Source: Nocardioides sp. BP30 (lineage in GTDB: Bacteria > Actinomycetota > Actinomycetes > Propionibacteriales > Nocardioidaceae). Taken from it: a DNA stretch of 64,000 nucleotides. Under the pieces are notes generated by a model. That model did no database searches and was not told where the DNA came from. It worked only from the letters and a program-made list of their open reading frames with translations. Position numbers and translations under genes: made by a program. Shown here piece after piece: positions 36,945-45,458 of the stretch (positions are counted from its first letter, which is position 1; every line of letters begins with the position of its first letter). The stretch is taken from assembly GCF_029873215.1 (NCBI RefSeq), contig NZ_CP123620.1, forward strand, positions 3,286,001 through 3,350,000, read 5' to 3'.

Positions 36945-39026
36945 ATGACGATCACCTCTGGGGCCACGGCAGGCGTGGGTTCGTCCGCGGAGATCCCGCG
37001 CCCCGAGTACCCGCGCCCCCAGTTCGACCGCTCGCACCGGTGGCTGCCGCTCAACGGGACGTGGTCCTTCCACCGCGGCATGATCGCCGACCCTGCCGCA
37101 GACGAGGGCTGGGAGGAGTCGATCCAGGTGCCGTTCGCCTGGGAGACCCCGGCGTCGGGCGTGGAGGCCCACTGGCTCGAGCACGCGGCGTACCGGCGGA
37201 CGTTCGCGGTCGAGGAGGCCTGGCGCGGCGAGCGGGTGGTGCTGCACTTCGGCGCCGTCCACCACGAGGCCCGGGTCTGGGTCGACGGGACGGAGGTCGG
37301 CAGCCACGTCGGCGGCTCGACGCCCTTCGAGCTCGACGTCACCGACGCCCTCGAGGACGGCATCGAGCAGCACGCGCTCGTGGTGGCCGTGCACGCACCG
37401 GCCGACAAGCTGCACATCGCCCACGGCAAGCAGCGCAGCACCCCGCGCGACGACTACGACAGCTGCGCCTTCACCGCCTCCAGCGGGATCTGGCAGCCCG
37501 TCTGGCTGGAGGCGCGACCCTCGACCCACCTCAGCGAACTGCGACTGGTCCCCACCGCCGAGCTCGACGGCATCCGCGTCTCGGGCACGGTCGCGGGTGC
37601 GTACGCCGACCACGCGTCGATCTCGCTCGCCGTCGAGGGCACCGGCGAAGGCGCCGTCGCGACCTGGACGGGAGACGCCGCCGCCCTGCGGGCGGGCGTC
37701 CCGCTCACCATCGACGAGCCCCGCCTGTGGTCACCCGCCGACCCGCACCTGTACCGCGTCCGGGCGACGGTCGTCTCGGCCGACGGCGAGGACGTCGTGG
37801 TGGGCACCACCGGCCTGCGCAGCATCGAGACCCGGGGTGGCCAGATCCTCCTCAACGGCCGGCGGATCTCGCTGCGCGGCGTGCTCGACCAGGGCTACTG
37901 GCCCACCACCGGCATCACCGCGCCGACCGACGAGGCCTTCGTCCGCGACCTGGAGATCGCCCGTGACGCCGGCTTCAACCTGGTCCGCAAGCACCTCAAG
38001 CTCGAGGACCCGCGGTTCCACCACCACGCCGACCGCCTCGGCATGCTCGTGTGGGCCGAGCCGGCGTCGACCGGTCGCTTCTCCACCGCCGCCGCGGCCG
38101 CGTTCAGCGCCCAGATCGAGCCGATGGTCGCGCGCGACGGCAACCACCCGAGCATCGTGGTGTGGGGGCTGTACAACGAGGAGTGGGGCCTGGACTGGGC
38201 GTTGCCGGAGGATCCCGCCAAGCAGGAGGTGGTCCGCAACGACTACCGCTCGCTCAAGGCGCTCGACCCCACCCGTCCCGTCGTCGACAACTCGGGTTGG
38301 ACGCACCTGGAGTCCGACCTGATCGACTGGCACGTGTACGACGAGCACCCCGCGGGCTGGGCCCGGAAGGTGGCCGATCTGGTCGCCGACGACGAGCCGA
38401 CCTTCCCGGTCGCGATCGCCGTCGACACCATCGTGCACAAGCGACTGATGGTCGAGGGCCCCGTGCCGCGGGACGTACCGTTCGTCAACAGCGAGTTCGG
38501 CGGCGGCTGGACCTCGATCGATCGCGGCTGGAACCTGCACTGGCAGACCCAGGAGCTGCGTCGCCATGACAGCATCGCCGGCTGGGTGTGGACCGAGCTC
38601 AACGACATCGAGCACGAGTCGGCGGGCATCGTCGACTGCAACCGCACGATGAAGGACCACGGCGGCCGGCCGCCGCAGCACGCCAACGCCGAGACCGTGC
38701 CCGTGTTCGGGGTCTCCCCCGTCGCTCCGGGCCGCGACATCGTCAGCGCCGACGGCACCGTGGACCTCGAGGTCGCCGTCTCGCACCATGGCAGCGACCC
38801 GCTCGAGATCACCGTCAGCAGCGCCTGGGGACCGGTCTTCGGTCTCGAGCCCACGACGCCGCGCGGCGATGTCGACGCCGTACAGGTGGAGCCGTTCGTG
38901 CTGAGCAAGAGCGTGCGCCTGCAGGCCGAGCTGCCCGCCGGTACGTCGTCGGCGCGGCTGCACGTGCTGCTGCACGCGGACGGCCGCGTCGTGGGCCGCG
39001 GCGCCATCGACGTCGTCCGCGACTGA
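36945..39026 (+). CDS. Glycoside hydrolase family 2 (beta-galactosidase-like)
   Basis: 693 residues from ATG 36945 (AAGGAC upstream). Order: sugar-binding jelly roll (FHRGMIADPAADEGWEESIQVPFAWE...), immunoglobulin-like domain, then TIM barrel with acid/base Glu412 in GLYNEEWG and nucleophile Glu517 in NSEFGGGW, and a C-terminal beta domain. No signal peptide, so cytoplasmic. Likely cleaves an imported beta-galactoside or related beta-glycoside. Controlled by the adjacent LacI protein through O2. Confidence 0.9.
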   Translation: MTITSGATAGVGSSAEIPRPEYPRPQFDRSHRWLPLNGTWSFHRGMIADPAADEGWEESIQVPFAWETPASGVEAHWLEHAAYRRTFAVEEAWRGERVVLHFGAVHHEARVWVDGTEVGSHVGGSTPFELDVTDALEDGIEQHALVVAVHAPADKLHIAHGKQRSTPRDDYDSCAFTASSGIWQPVWLEARPSTHLSELRLVPTAELDGIRVSGTVAGAYADHASISLAVEGTGEGAVATWTGDAAALRAGVPLTIDEPRLWSPADPHLYRVRATVVSADGEDVVVGTTGLRSIETRGGQILLNGRRISLRGVLDQGYWPTTGITAPTDEAFVRDLEIARDAGFNLVRKHLKLEDPRFHHHADRLGMLVWAEPASTGRFSTAAAAAFSAQIEPMVARDGNHPSIVVWGLYNEEWGLDWALPEDPAKQEVVRNDYRSLKALDPTRPVVDNSGWTHLESDLIDWHVYDEHPAGWARKVADLVADDEPTFPVAIAVDTIVHKRLMVEGPVPRDVPFVNSEFGGGWTSIDRGWNLHWQTQELRRHDSIAGWVWTELNDIEHESAGIVDCNRTMKDHGGRPPQHANAETVPVFGVSPVAPGRDIVSADGTVDLEVAVSHHGSDPLEITVSSAWGPVFGLEPTTPRGDVDAVQVEPFVLSKSVRLQAELPAGTSSARLHVLLHADGRVVGRGAIDVVRD

Positions 39027-39042
39027 CGCGACTGACGCGGTG

Positions 39043-39064
39043 GCCGGGCGGCACGCCGCCCGGC
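39043..39064. terminator. Hairpin between convergent GH2 and lacI-type genes
   Basis: GCCGGGCGGC / GCCGCCCGGC, 10-bp arms with a 2-base loop, covering the gap between the two stops. Confidence 0.6.
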
Positions 39065-40119
39065 TACCGGGTCGTGCCGGTGGTGCTCTCCCGGACCACC
39101 AGCTCGTAGTCCGCGTAGAACTCCGCCGGCTCCTCCTCGGCCGCGCCGCCCAGACGGGCGATGACCCGCTCGACCGCCAGCCGCGCGATCTGCCGGCGGT
39201 CCGGCGCGATCGTGGTGAGCGAGGGCGTCTGGTAGCGCGCCGCCTCGATGTCGTCGAAGCCGACCACGGCGACGTCCTCCGGGACCCGCAGACCGTGTGA
39301 GAGCAGCGTCCGGACGGCGCCGATGGCGACCAGGTCGTTGTAGCAGAACACGGCATCCGGCCGTCCGCCCGGGTGGCGGAGCAGCTCCTCCATGGCATCG
39401 GCCCCGTCGGCGAAGTGGAAGGTACGGCGAGGGACGAGCAGCGACCGGTCCACGGAGACGCCGCGCTCCGCGTGCGCGAGCTCGAATCCGCGGGTGCGCA
39501 GCTGTGCGGTCTCGCCGGTCTCGTAGGGCTGGTCGCCGATCGCGGCGATGCGGCGCCGGCCGAGGTCGAAGAGATGGGCCGTCGCATCGCGGGCCGCGGC
39601 GACGTTGTCGATGGTGACGTGGTCGAACTCGCTGTCGGCGATCCGCTCGCCCAGCAGCACGAGCGGGTGCTTCGGGTCGCGCTTCGGCAGGTCCTTCTGC
39701 GAGAGCGCCAGCGGGCTGAGGATGACGGCGTCGAAGAGCGCCGCGTCGCCCTCCCCCTGGATCAGCTCGCGCTCGCGGTCGGGCTCCGCGTCGGTCTGGT
39801 CGACCACCACGGTGTAGCCGAACTCGCGCGCCTTGGTCACGACGGCGCGCGCCAGCTCGGAGAAGTACGGCACGTCCAGCTCGGGCACCACCAGCGCGAT
39901 CAGCCCGCTGCGGCCGTTCTTGAGGTTGCGGGCCAAGACGTTGGGCCGATATCCCAGCTCGGCCACCGCCGCCTCCACGAGCCGGCGCTTCTGGTCCGAG
40001 ACCGGCGCGTAGCCGTTGACGACGTTGGAGACGGTGCGGATGGAGACGCCCGCCCGCTCGGCGACGTCGCGGAGCCTGGCCGGCCCCTTCATCTGGCCGC
40101 CCTGCGCATTGCCCACCAT
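39064..40119 (-). CDS. LacI family transcriptional regulator
   Basis: 351 residues from ATG 40119; ATG 40092 (MKGPARLRDVAERAG) is an equally good start. HTH RLRDVAERAGVSIRTVSNVVNGYAPVSDQKRRLVEAAVAELGYRPN and hinge LARNLKNGRSG are typical, then the periplasmic-binding-like sugar domain (VPELDVPYFSELARAVV, AVVGFDDIEAARY). It lies amid the galactoside genes and should bind the three TGCA-N-CGTTGCA sites; release by an imported sugar is expected. Confidence 0.92.
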   Translation of the reverse strand: MVGNAQGGQMKGPARLRDVAERAGVSIRTVSNVVNGYAPVSDQKRRLVEAAVAELGYRPNVLARNLKNGRSGLIALVVPELDVPYFSELARAVVTKAREFGYTVVVDQTDAEPDRERELIQGEGDAALFDAVILSPLALSQKDLPKRDPKHPLVLLGERIADSEFDHVTIDNVAAARDATAHLFDLGRRRIAAIGDQPYETGETAQLRTRGFELAHAERGVSVDRSLLVPRRTFHFADGADAMEELLRHPGGRPDAVFCYNDLVAIGAVRTLLSHGLRVPEDVAVVGFDDIEAARYQTPSLTTIAPDRRQIARLAVERVIARLGGAAEEEPAEFYADYELVVRESTTGTTR

Positions 40120-40155
40120 GCCCTCATCCTGCCGTGTGCCGTGCCGTCGGGACGA

Positions 40156-40194
40156 CGAATCCGCTCCGACACCGTCGATGTCGGAGCGGATTCG
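40156..40194 (-). terminator. Terminator of the sugar ABC transporter operon
   Basis: Perfect 15-bp inverted repeat (CGAATCCGCTCCGAC and its complement) with a 9-base loop, 37 bases after the last permease gene and before the LacI gene on the same strand. Confidence 0.7.
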
Positions 40195-40230
40195 CCAGGT
40201 TCGTCGTGTCGCGGGAGCGCCGGCGCCACC

Positions 40231-41166
40231 TCAGCCGGTGACACTGCCCTGCAGCATGCCGCCGCGGAAGTAGCGCTCGAGCAGCAGGAAGAGCGCGATC
40301 AGCGGCACCACCGTGACCAGGCCGCCGGTGATGAGCACCGGGACGAGCTCGGCCTTGGTGCCGGTCTCGGCGGCCTGCGAGATCGCGGAGAGCCCGACGG
40401 TGAGCGGGTAGAGGCCGCTCTTGCTGAAGATGATCAGCGGCAGGAAGTAGTTGTTCCAGATCGCCACGATCGAGATCAGCAGCACCGTCATCAGGCCCGG
40501 GAAGGCCAACGGCAGGCCGATCCGCCAGAAGATCCACAGCTCGGAGGCACCGTCGAGCCGGGCTGCCTCGATCAGCTCCTTGGGCACCGAGGCGTCGATG
40601 AAGGTGCGCATCAGGTAGATCCCGATTGGCGAGACCATGCTGGGCAGGATCATCCCCCAGATCGAGTTGACCAGGCCGACCTTGGAGTAGAAGAGGAACA
40701 GCGGCAGCGCGATGGCCGTCAGCGGTACCAGCAGGGTCGCCATCACCACCAGGAACAGGGTGTTCGCGCCGCGGAAGCGGTAGCGGGAGAAGCCGTATCC
40801 GGCGAGCGCGGAGAGGACCGTCGCGCCGACGGCGCCCGCGATCGCGTAGAGCAGGGTGTTGCCCAGCCAGTGCACGAAGATGCCGGTGCCGCTGACGTTC
40901 TGACCCAGGGCGGACAGGTTGTGCCACAGCCGGAAGGGGCCGGCGAACCAGAACCCGAAGCTGTCGTAGATCTCGGCCTGGGACTTGGTGGCGCTGAAGG
41001 CCAGCCAGACCAGCGGGCCGAGGATGAAGAGGGCGAAGGCGATGGCGAGCAGGTTGATCGCGAGCGTCGTCGTACGCCGAAGGCCGTAGAGGTGGGGCGA
41101 GACCTGGTCGGCGGGCGCCTTCCGGGCGCGGCGGGCGGCGGGCGTCGAGGGCGACGTGGCGGTCAT
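40231..41166 (-). CDS. Carbohydrate ABC transporter permease (MalG-type)
   Basis: 311 residues, six helices, with the EAA loop (ELIEAARLDGASELWIFWRIGLPLAFPGL) that contacts the ATPase. Typical second permease of CUT1 importers, with a cytoplasmic N-terminal tail. ATGA overlap with the upstream permease gene. No ATPase gene is in the cluster, so a shared MsiK-like ATPase elsewhere must energise it. Confidence 0.93.
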   Translation of the reverse strand: MTATSPSTPAARRARKAPADQVSPHLYGLRRTTTLAINLLAIAFALFILGPLVWLAFSATKSQAEIYDSFGFWFAGPFRLWHNLSALGQNVSGTGIFVHWLGNTLLYAIAGAVGATVLSALAGYGFSRYRFRGANTLFLVVMATLLVPLTAIALPLFLFYSKVGLVNSIWGMILPSMVSPIGIYLMRTFIDASVPKELIEAARLDGASELWIFWRIGLPLAFPGLMTVLLISIVAIWNNYFLPLIIFSKSGLYPLTVGLSAISQAAETGTKAELVPVLITGGLVTVVPLIALFLLLERYFRGGMLQGSVTG

Positions 41167-42140
41167 CGGAATTCTCCGTTCCTGCGGCGCACGGCGAAGC
41201 CGGCGACAGACAGTGCGCCGATGATCAGCGCCAGGATGACGGCGGCGGCGGCGCCGAGCTCGTACTCCCCGCTGCCGACGGCGGTGTGGTAGACGAACAG
41301 GGTCGGGGTGAAGCCGAAGGAGACCGCCTGCGGCTGGAAGGATGCCAGGATCGACGGCTCGGTGAACAGCTGCAGCGCCCCGACGGCGTTGAGGAAGACC
41401 AGCATCACGATCGAGGGCATCACCATCGGCAGCTTGATGTGCACGATGATCCGCCACAGCGACGCGCCCTCCATGATCGCTGCCTCGGTCACCTCCTTGG
41501 GGATCGACTTCAGCGAGGTGTAGAGGATGGTCATGTTGTAGCCGGTCCACTCCCAGATCACGATCAGCATGATCGTGGGCAGGATGAGCCGGCTGGAGAA
41601 GAAGTCGACGTGCCCCAGACCGAGCCGGTCCAACGCCTTGGCGTAGGACCCGAAGCCCGGGAGCAGCAGGAACGACCACATCACCGAGGCCACCACGCCG
41701 GGTACGGCGAAGGGCATGAAGTAGATCGTCCGCAGGAAGCGGCTGCCCCGGATGACCCCCGCATCGAAGAGCGCCGCGAAGCCGAAGGCGATCGCGAGGG
41801 TCAGCGGCACCTGGATGGCACCGAAGACGAGCACCCGCACGACCCCTGACCAGAACTCGCTCGAGTGCAGGACCGTCCGGTAGTTCTCCAGGCCTACCCA
41901 CTGGCGACCGCCGATGAGCTTGGTCGCGAACAGGCTGCTGTAGACCGCGTAGACGGTCGGCACGAGCATGAACAGCCCGAGCATCAGCATGTGCGGGGCG
42001 ATGAACGCCGCACCGGCGCGCTCGCGCCGTGACTCGCGTCGGGACGAGGCGCTGCGGCGACGTTGCGGTCGCTTGGACCCACCGGCACGGTCGTCGCCGA
42101 CCGCGCCGAGGGCCGGCGGATGGATCAACTGCTGCGACAT
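41163..42140 (-). CDS. Carbohydrate ABC transporter permease (MalF-type)
   Basis: 325 residues with a basic N-terminal tail (RRRSASSRRESRRERAG) and six helices; EAA loop EVTEAAIMEGASLWRIIVHIKLPMVMPSI. First permease of the CUT1 pair. Separated from the binding-protein gene by a strong hairpin (42171-42205). Confidence 0.93.
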   Translation of the reverse strand: MSQQLIHPPALGAVGDDRAGGSKRPQRRRSASSRRESRRERAGAAFIAPHMLMLGLFMLVPTVYAVYSSLFATKLIGGRQWVGLENYRTVLHSSEFWSGVVRVLVFGAIQVPLTLAIAFGFAALFDAGVIRGSRFLRTIYFMPFAVPGVVASVMWSFLLLPGFGSYAKALDRLGLGHVDFFSSRLILPTIMLIVIWEWTGYNMTILYTSLKSIPKEVTEAAIMEGASLWRIIVHIKLPMVMPSIVMLVFLNAVGALQLFTEPSILASFQPQAVSFGFTPTLFVYHTAVGSGEYELGAAAAVILALIIGALSVAGFAVRRRNGEFR

Positions 42141-42170
42141 GGGGCCGCTTCCTTCTCGGTGAAGCCGTGT

Positions 42171-42205
42171 GACGGGCGCCCCGCTGGAGCTGCGGGACGC
42201 CCGTC
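42171..42205 (-). promoter_or_regulatory. Intercistronic hairpin after the binding-protein gene
   Basis: 14-bp arms with one G-T-type mismatch and a 7-base loop, lying between the binding-protein stop and the first permease start. Probably stabilises or partly terminates the mRNA so that more binding protein than permease is made. Confidence 0.55.
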
Positions 42206-42214
42206 GGCGATCTG

Positions 42215-43648
42215 TCAGTTCGAACCGGTGACGCTGAATCCTTGCGCAGTGGCGTACTTGGTCAGCTGGGACTGGAACGCGGTGAACGCCTGCTGGAGCG
42301 TCTCGGTGCCCTTGGTGACACCGGCGAAGGTCGAGGTCCACTGCGTGAGCGCGGCCGTCATGATCGGCGGCCACTGAGCGGCCTGGACGTTCTGCGCCGC
42401 GGTCGCGAAGACCGCGTTGGGCGTGGAGTCGCCGGTGATCGGCAGCTTCTTCGCCTGGAACGTCGCGTCGTTCAGCAGCGGCACGTACGCCGGGAACGCA
42501 CCGGCCACGTCACCGCTGAGGATCTGCCAGGCGTCGTCGCTGCCACCGAACCACTTCACGAACTCGGCTGCCTCCTTGGCGTGCGGCGTGCCCTTGATGA
42601 CCGCCAGCGTCGAGCCACCCCAGCTACCGGAGGCGTTGCCACCGGCGGTCGTCTGCGGCAGCGTGGCCGTGCGCCAGTCGCCGATGGTCTTCTTGATGCT
42701 CAGCTGCATGCCCACCGGGCCCCAGGCCGGGCTGAGACGCGAGGCGGTGGCGCCGCTGTCGAAGTCGGCCCACTGCTGCGGCGAGAAGTCGGCCGCGGTG
42801 GTGGCCTCCTTCTTGTCGATCAGGTCCTGCCAGTACTTGGCGAACTCCATCTGCTTGGCGCCGGTGAAGGAGATGCCGAGCTTGGAGCCGCCGGTGTAGG
42901 TGAACGGGAACGCGCCGTACTGCTGCATCAGGGCGAGCACGTCCTGCGGGCTCTCCGGGTCGAAGTTGGTGATCGCCGCCTTGGGGTCCTTGGCGTGCAG
43001 CTTGTCGGCCGCCGCCGCGAAGTCGGTCCAGGTGGCGGGCGGCTGGGTGATCCCGGCGGCGTTGAGCTGCTTCTGGTTGTAGAAGAGCGCCATCGGCCCC
43101 AGGTCGACCGGCATGGCATAGACGTGGGAGCCCTGCGAGACCTGCTGCCAGGCGATGGAGGCCTCGTTGGACTTGGCCGAGTCGATGCCGTAGCCCGAGA
43201 GGTCGACGAGGCTGTTGGTGACCTCGAAGGAGGGCAGCTCGAAGTACTCGATGGTGGCGACGTCCGGCGCGCCGCTGCCGGCCTTGATGGTGTCGCTCAG
43301 CTTGGTGTACTCGTCCCCCGCGGCGCCGGCGTTCTCGAGGTCGACGCAGATGTCGGGGTGGGTCTGGTTGAACTTGTCGACCGCCAGGTCGTAGCCCGTC
43401 GGCCAGCCCCAGAAGGTGAGCTTGGTGGCGCCGGCCGAGCAGGAGGCGGTGGTCGAGCTCGCCGTCGAGGTCGGCGCGCTCGACGCGCTGTCCTTGCTGC
43501 CTGCGGTCGCCGCGTCGTCACCGGAGCCCGAACAGGCCGAGAGCGCCAGGACCGATGCCGCCGCGACGGCCGCCAGGGCCGAGGTACGGCGCATGCCGAC
43601 GCGGCCGGCCGCGCGGGAGTTCGGAACGTTCATTGCTGCAATTCCCAT
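42215..43648 (-). CDS. Extracellular sugar-binding lipoprotein of the ABC importer
   Basis: 477 residues from ATG 43648; ATG 43633 (MNVPNS) is an alternative. Lipoprotein signal with lipobox LALSAC, a Ser/Thr-rich linker, then a family 1 solute-binding fold (KLTFWGWPTGYDLAVDKFNQTHPDICVDL, PMALFYNQKQLNAAGI, AAEFVKWFGG). Anchored outside the membrane, it captures an oligosaccharide for the two permeases. A LacI operator overlaps its promoter. Confidence 0.92.
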   Translation of the reverse strand: MGIAAMNVPNSRAAGRVGMRRTSALAAVAAASVLALSACSGSGDDAATAGSKDSASSAPTSTASSTTASCSAGATKLTFWGWPTGYDLAVDKFNQTHPDICVDLENAGAAGDEYTKLSDTIKAGSGAPDVATIEYFELPSFEVTNSLVDLSGYGIDSAKSNEASIAWQQVSQGSHVYAMPVDLGPMALFYNQKQLNAAGITQPPATWTDFAAAADKLHAKDPKAAITNFDPESPQDVLALMQQYGAFPFTYTGGSKLGISFTGAKQMEFAKYWQDLIDKKEATTAADFSPQQWADFDSGATASRLSPAWGPVGMQLSIKKTIGDWRTATLPQTTAGGNASGSWGGSTLAVIKGTPHAKEAAEFVKWFGGSDDAWQILSGDVAGAFPAYVPLLNDATFQAKKLPITGDSTPNAVFATAAQNVQAAQWPPIMTAALTQWTSTFAGVTKGTETLQQAFTAFQSQLTKYATAQGFSVTGSN

Positions 43649-43721
43649 CGTCGTTGAGGAGACCCGAGCGGAGTCGGACCGGGGTGCCGGCCGCGTTGGA
43701 TGCAGAGACTACGCACGGTTT

Positions 43722-43733
43722 TGCATCGTTGCA
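43722..43733. promoter_or_regulatory. LacI-type operator O3 over the ABC operon promoter
   Basis: TGCATCGTTGCA. On the minus strand TTGCAA, a 17-base spacer and TAGTCT make a plausible -35/-10 promoter whose -35 box lies in the operator, suiting repression by the LacI protein. Confidence 0.72.
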
Positions 43734-43831
43734 ATAACTTCGCTCAAACCGGATGCACGCGTCGCGCGGGGCGGGCGCCGCCGACCGCTTCGTGACCGGG
43801 GTCACCCGACGACGCCGCTGGCTCCGGCAGG

Positions 43832-43848
43832 CGGGCGGGACCCGCCCG
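43832..43848 (-). terminator. Hairpin after the MFS gene
   Basis: CGGGCGGG / CCCGCCCG around one base, 4 bases after the MFS stop on the minus strand. Modest evidence. The rest of the 43649-43852 gap holds only the ABC promoter and operator. Confidence 0.45.
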
Positions 43849-43852
43849 GCCC

Positions 43853-45334
43853 TCAGTGCCCGGGCGATCCGGCGACGGGATCGGGACGGCACCGGGGCGC
43901 TCGCAGCCGGGGACATACCCGCGGCAGGCCCACGGCCGCCATCACCGAGGCACCGACCAGCAGGGCGGCGATGGCCCAGGTGCAGGCGCGATAGCCGTCC
44001 CGGAAGCTTCCCACGTCACCGAACGCGTCGCCACTCAGCCCGGTGAGGACCGGGATGACGGCGACAGCGAGCAGCGTTCCCGATCGGGCCACCGCGTTGT
44101 TGACGCCGGAGGCCACGCCGGCGTTCTCGGTGGGCGCCGAGCTCAGCGCCGTCGAGGTCAGCGGCGCGACGAACGTGACGAGACCGAGTCCGAAGAGCAG
44201 GACCGCCGGCAGGACGTCGACCCAGTAGTTCGAGTCCGGCGAGAGCCGCAGCGTGAGCACCACGCCGACCGCGCACACCAGCGGTCCCAGGCTCATCTGC
44301 GTGCGTGGTCCGATCCGAGCGGCGAGCTCACCGCTGCGCGCGGAGAGCGCGAGGGTCAGCACCGTGACGGGGAGGCTCGCGGCCCCCGCCGCCAGCGGCG
44401 AGAAGCCGCAGACGAGCTGGAGGGCGATCACCAGCAGGAAGAAGAAGCAGCCGATCGCACCGTAGAGCAGGAAGGTCGCGACGTTCGTGACGCTGAAGGT
44501 CCGATCGGCGAAGAGGTCGAGCGGCACGAGCGGGTGGTCCGAACGGCGCTCCACCAGCACGAAGGAGGTGAAGGCCACCGCGGCGACGGCCACGGCGGCG
44601 ACGCGCTCGGCCACGGCGCCGCTCCCCGAGGAGCCGAGCGCCGCCCACGTCAGCGTGCCGAGCCCCACCACCGTGAGCACCGCGCCCTGCCAGTCCGAGG
44701 CACCCGACCGCGCGCCGGCCGCACGGCCGTGCCGGTCCTGTCGGGACTCAGGGACGTGCCGCAGGGTCAGGGCGATGACCAGCGCCGCCATCGGCAGGTT
44801 GATCAGGAACACCCACCGCCAGGAAGCCGCCGCCAGGATCCAGCCGCCGACGAAGGGGGCCAGTGCCGTCGCGACACCGCTGAAGCCTGCCCAGGTGCCG
44901 ATCGCGCGGGCCCTGTCCTCGGGCACGAAGGACGACTCGATGAGGGCCAGGCTCGCCGGCGTCAGCAACGCGCCTCCCATGCCCTGGACGGCGCGCGCGA
45001 GGATCAGGAACGTGATGTTCGGCGCCGCCGCGCACAGCGCCGAGGCCGCGGTGAACGCCACCACGCCGGACAGGAACGCTCGACGTCTGCCGAACCGATC
45101 CCCCAGCGCTCCACCCCACAGGATGAGCGAGGCCAGGGTGAGGGTGTAGGCGCTCACGGTCCACTGCAGCCCCGCGAACGAAGCGCCCAGATCGCGACCG
45201 ATCGTCGGCAGCGCCACCCCGACCACCGTCTGATCGATCCCTGCCAGCCCCGATCCGAGGATCGTCGCGACCAGCACCCACCGACCCGCGTTGCTCGTCG
45301 CTCGCAACGGGTCGGCGAGTGGGGTCTGCGTCAT
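43853..45334 (-). CDS. MFS transporter, DHA2 (14-TM) drug-exporter type
   Basis: 493 residues. LAGIDQTVVGVALPTIGRDLG and WTVSAYTLTLASLILWGGALGDRFGRRRAF (motif A) at the N-terminus and GTWAGFSGVATALAPFVGGWIL (motif C) mark the drug:H+ antiporter-2 group. TATCGT ends 7 bases before the ATG, so the mRNA is likely leaderless. Divergent from the two-component system, which may control it. Confidence 0.9.
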   Translation of the reverse strand: MTQTPLADPLRATSNAGRWVLVATILGSGLAGIDQTVVGVALPTIGRDLGASFAGLQWTVSAYTLTLASLILWGGALGDRFGRRRAFLSGVVAFTAASALCAAAPNITFLILARAVQGMGGALLTPASLALIESSFVPEDRARAIGTWAGFSGVATALAPFVGGWILAAASWRWVFLINLPMAALVIALTLRHVPESRQDRHGRAAGARSGASDWQGAVLTVVGLGTLTWAALGSSGSGAVAERVAAVAVAAVAFTSFVLVERRSDHPLVPLDLFADRTFSVTNVATFLLYGAIGCFFFLLVIALQLVCGFSPLAAGAASLPVTVLTLALSARSGELAARIGPRTQMSLGPLVCAVGVVLTLRLSPDSNYWVDVLPAVLLFGLGLVTFVAPLTSTALSSAPTENAGVASGVNNAVARSGTLLAVAVIPVLTGLSGDAFGDVGSFRDGYRACTWAIAALLVGASVMAAVGLPRVCPRLRAPRCRPDPVAGSPGH

Positions 45335-45458
45335 GGGTCTGACGATAGGGGCAGCCGGACCGCAGGGTTAGTCCCGCCGGCGATCGATCACGCCGGCACG
45401 ATCGACCCCTCGGCTAGGGTCCCTGAGCAGAGAACCCGGTGCCGTCGACGGAGGTGTG

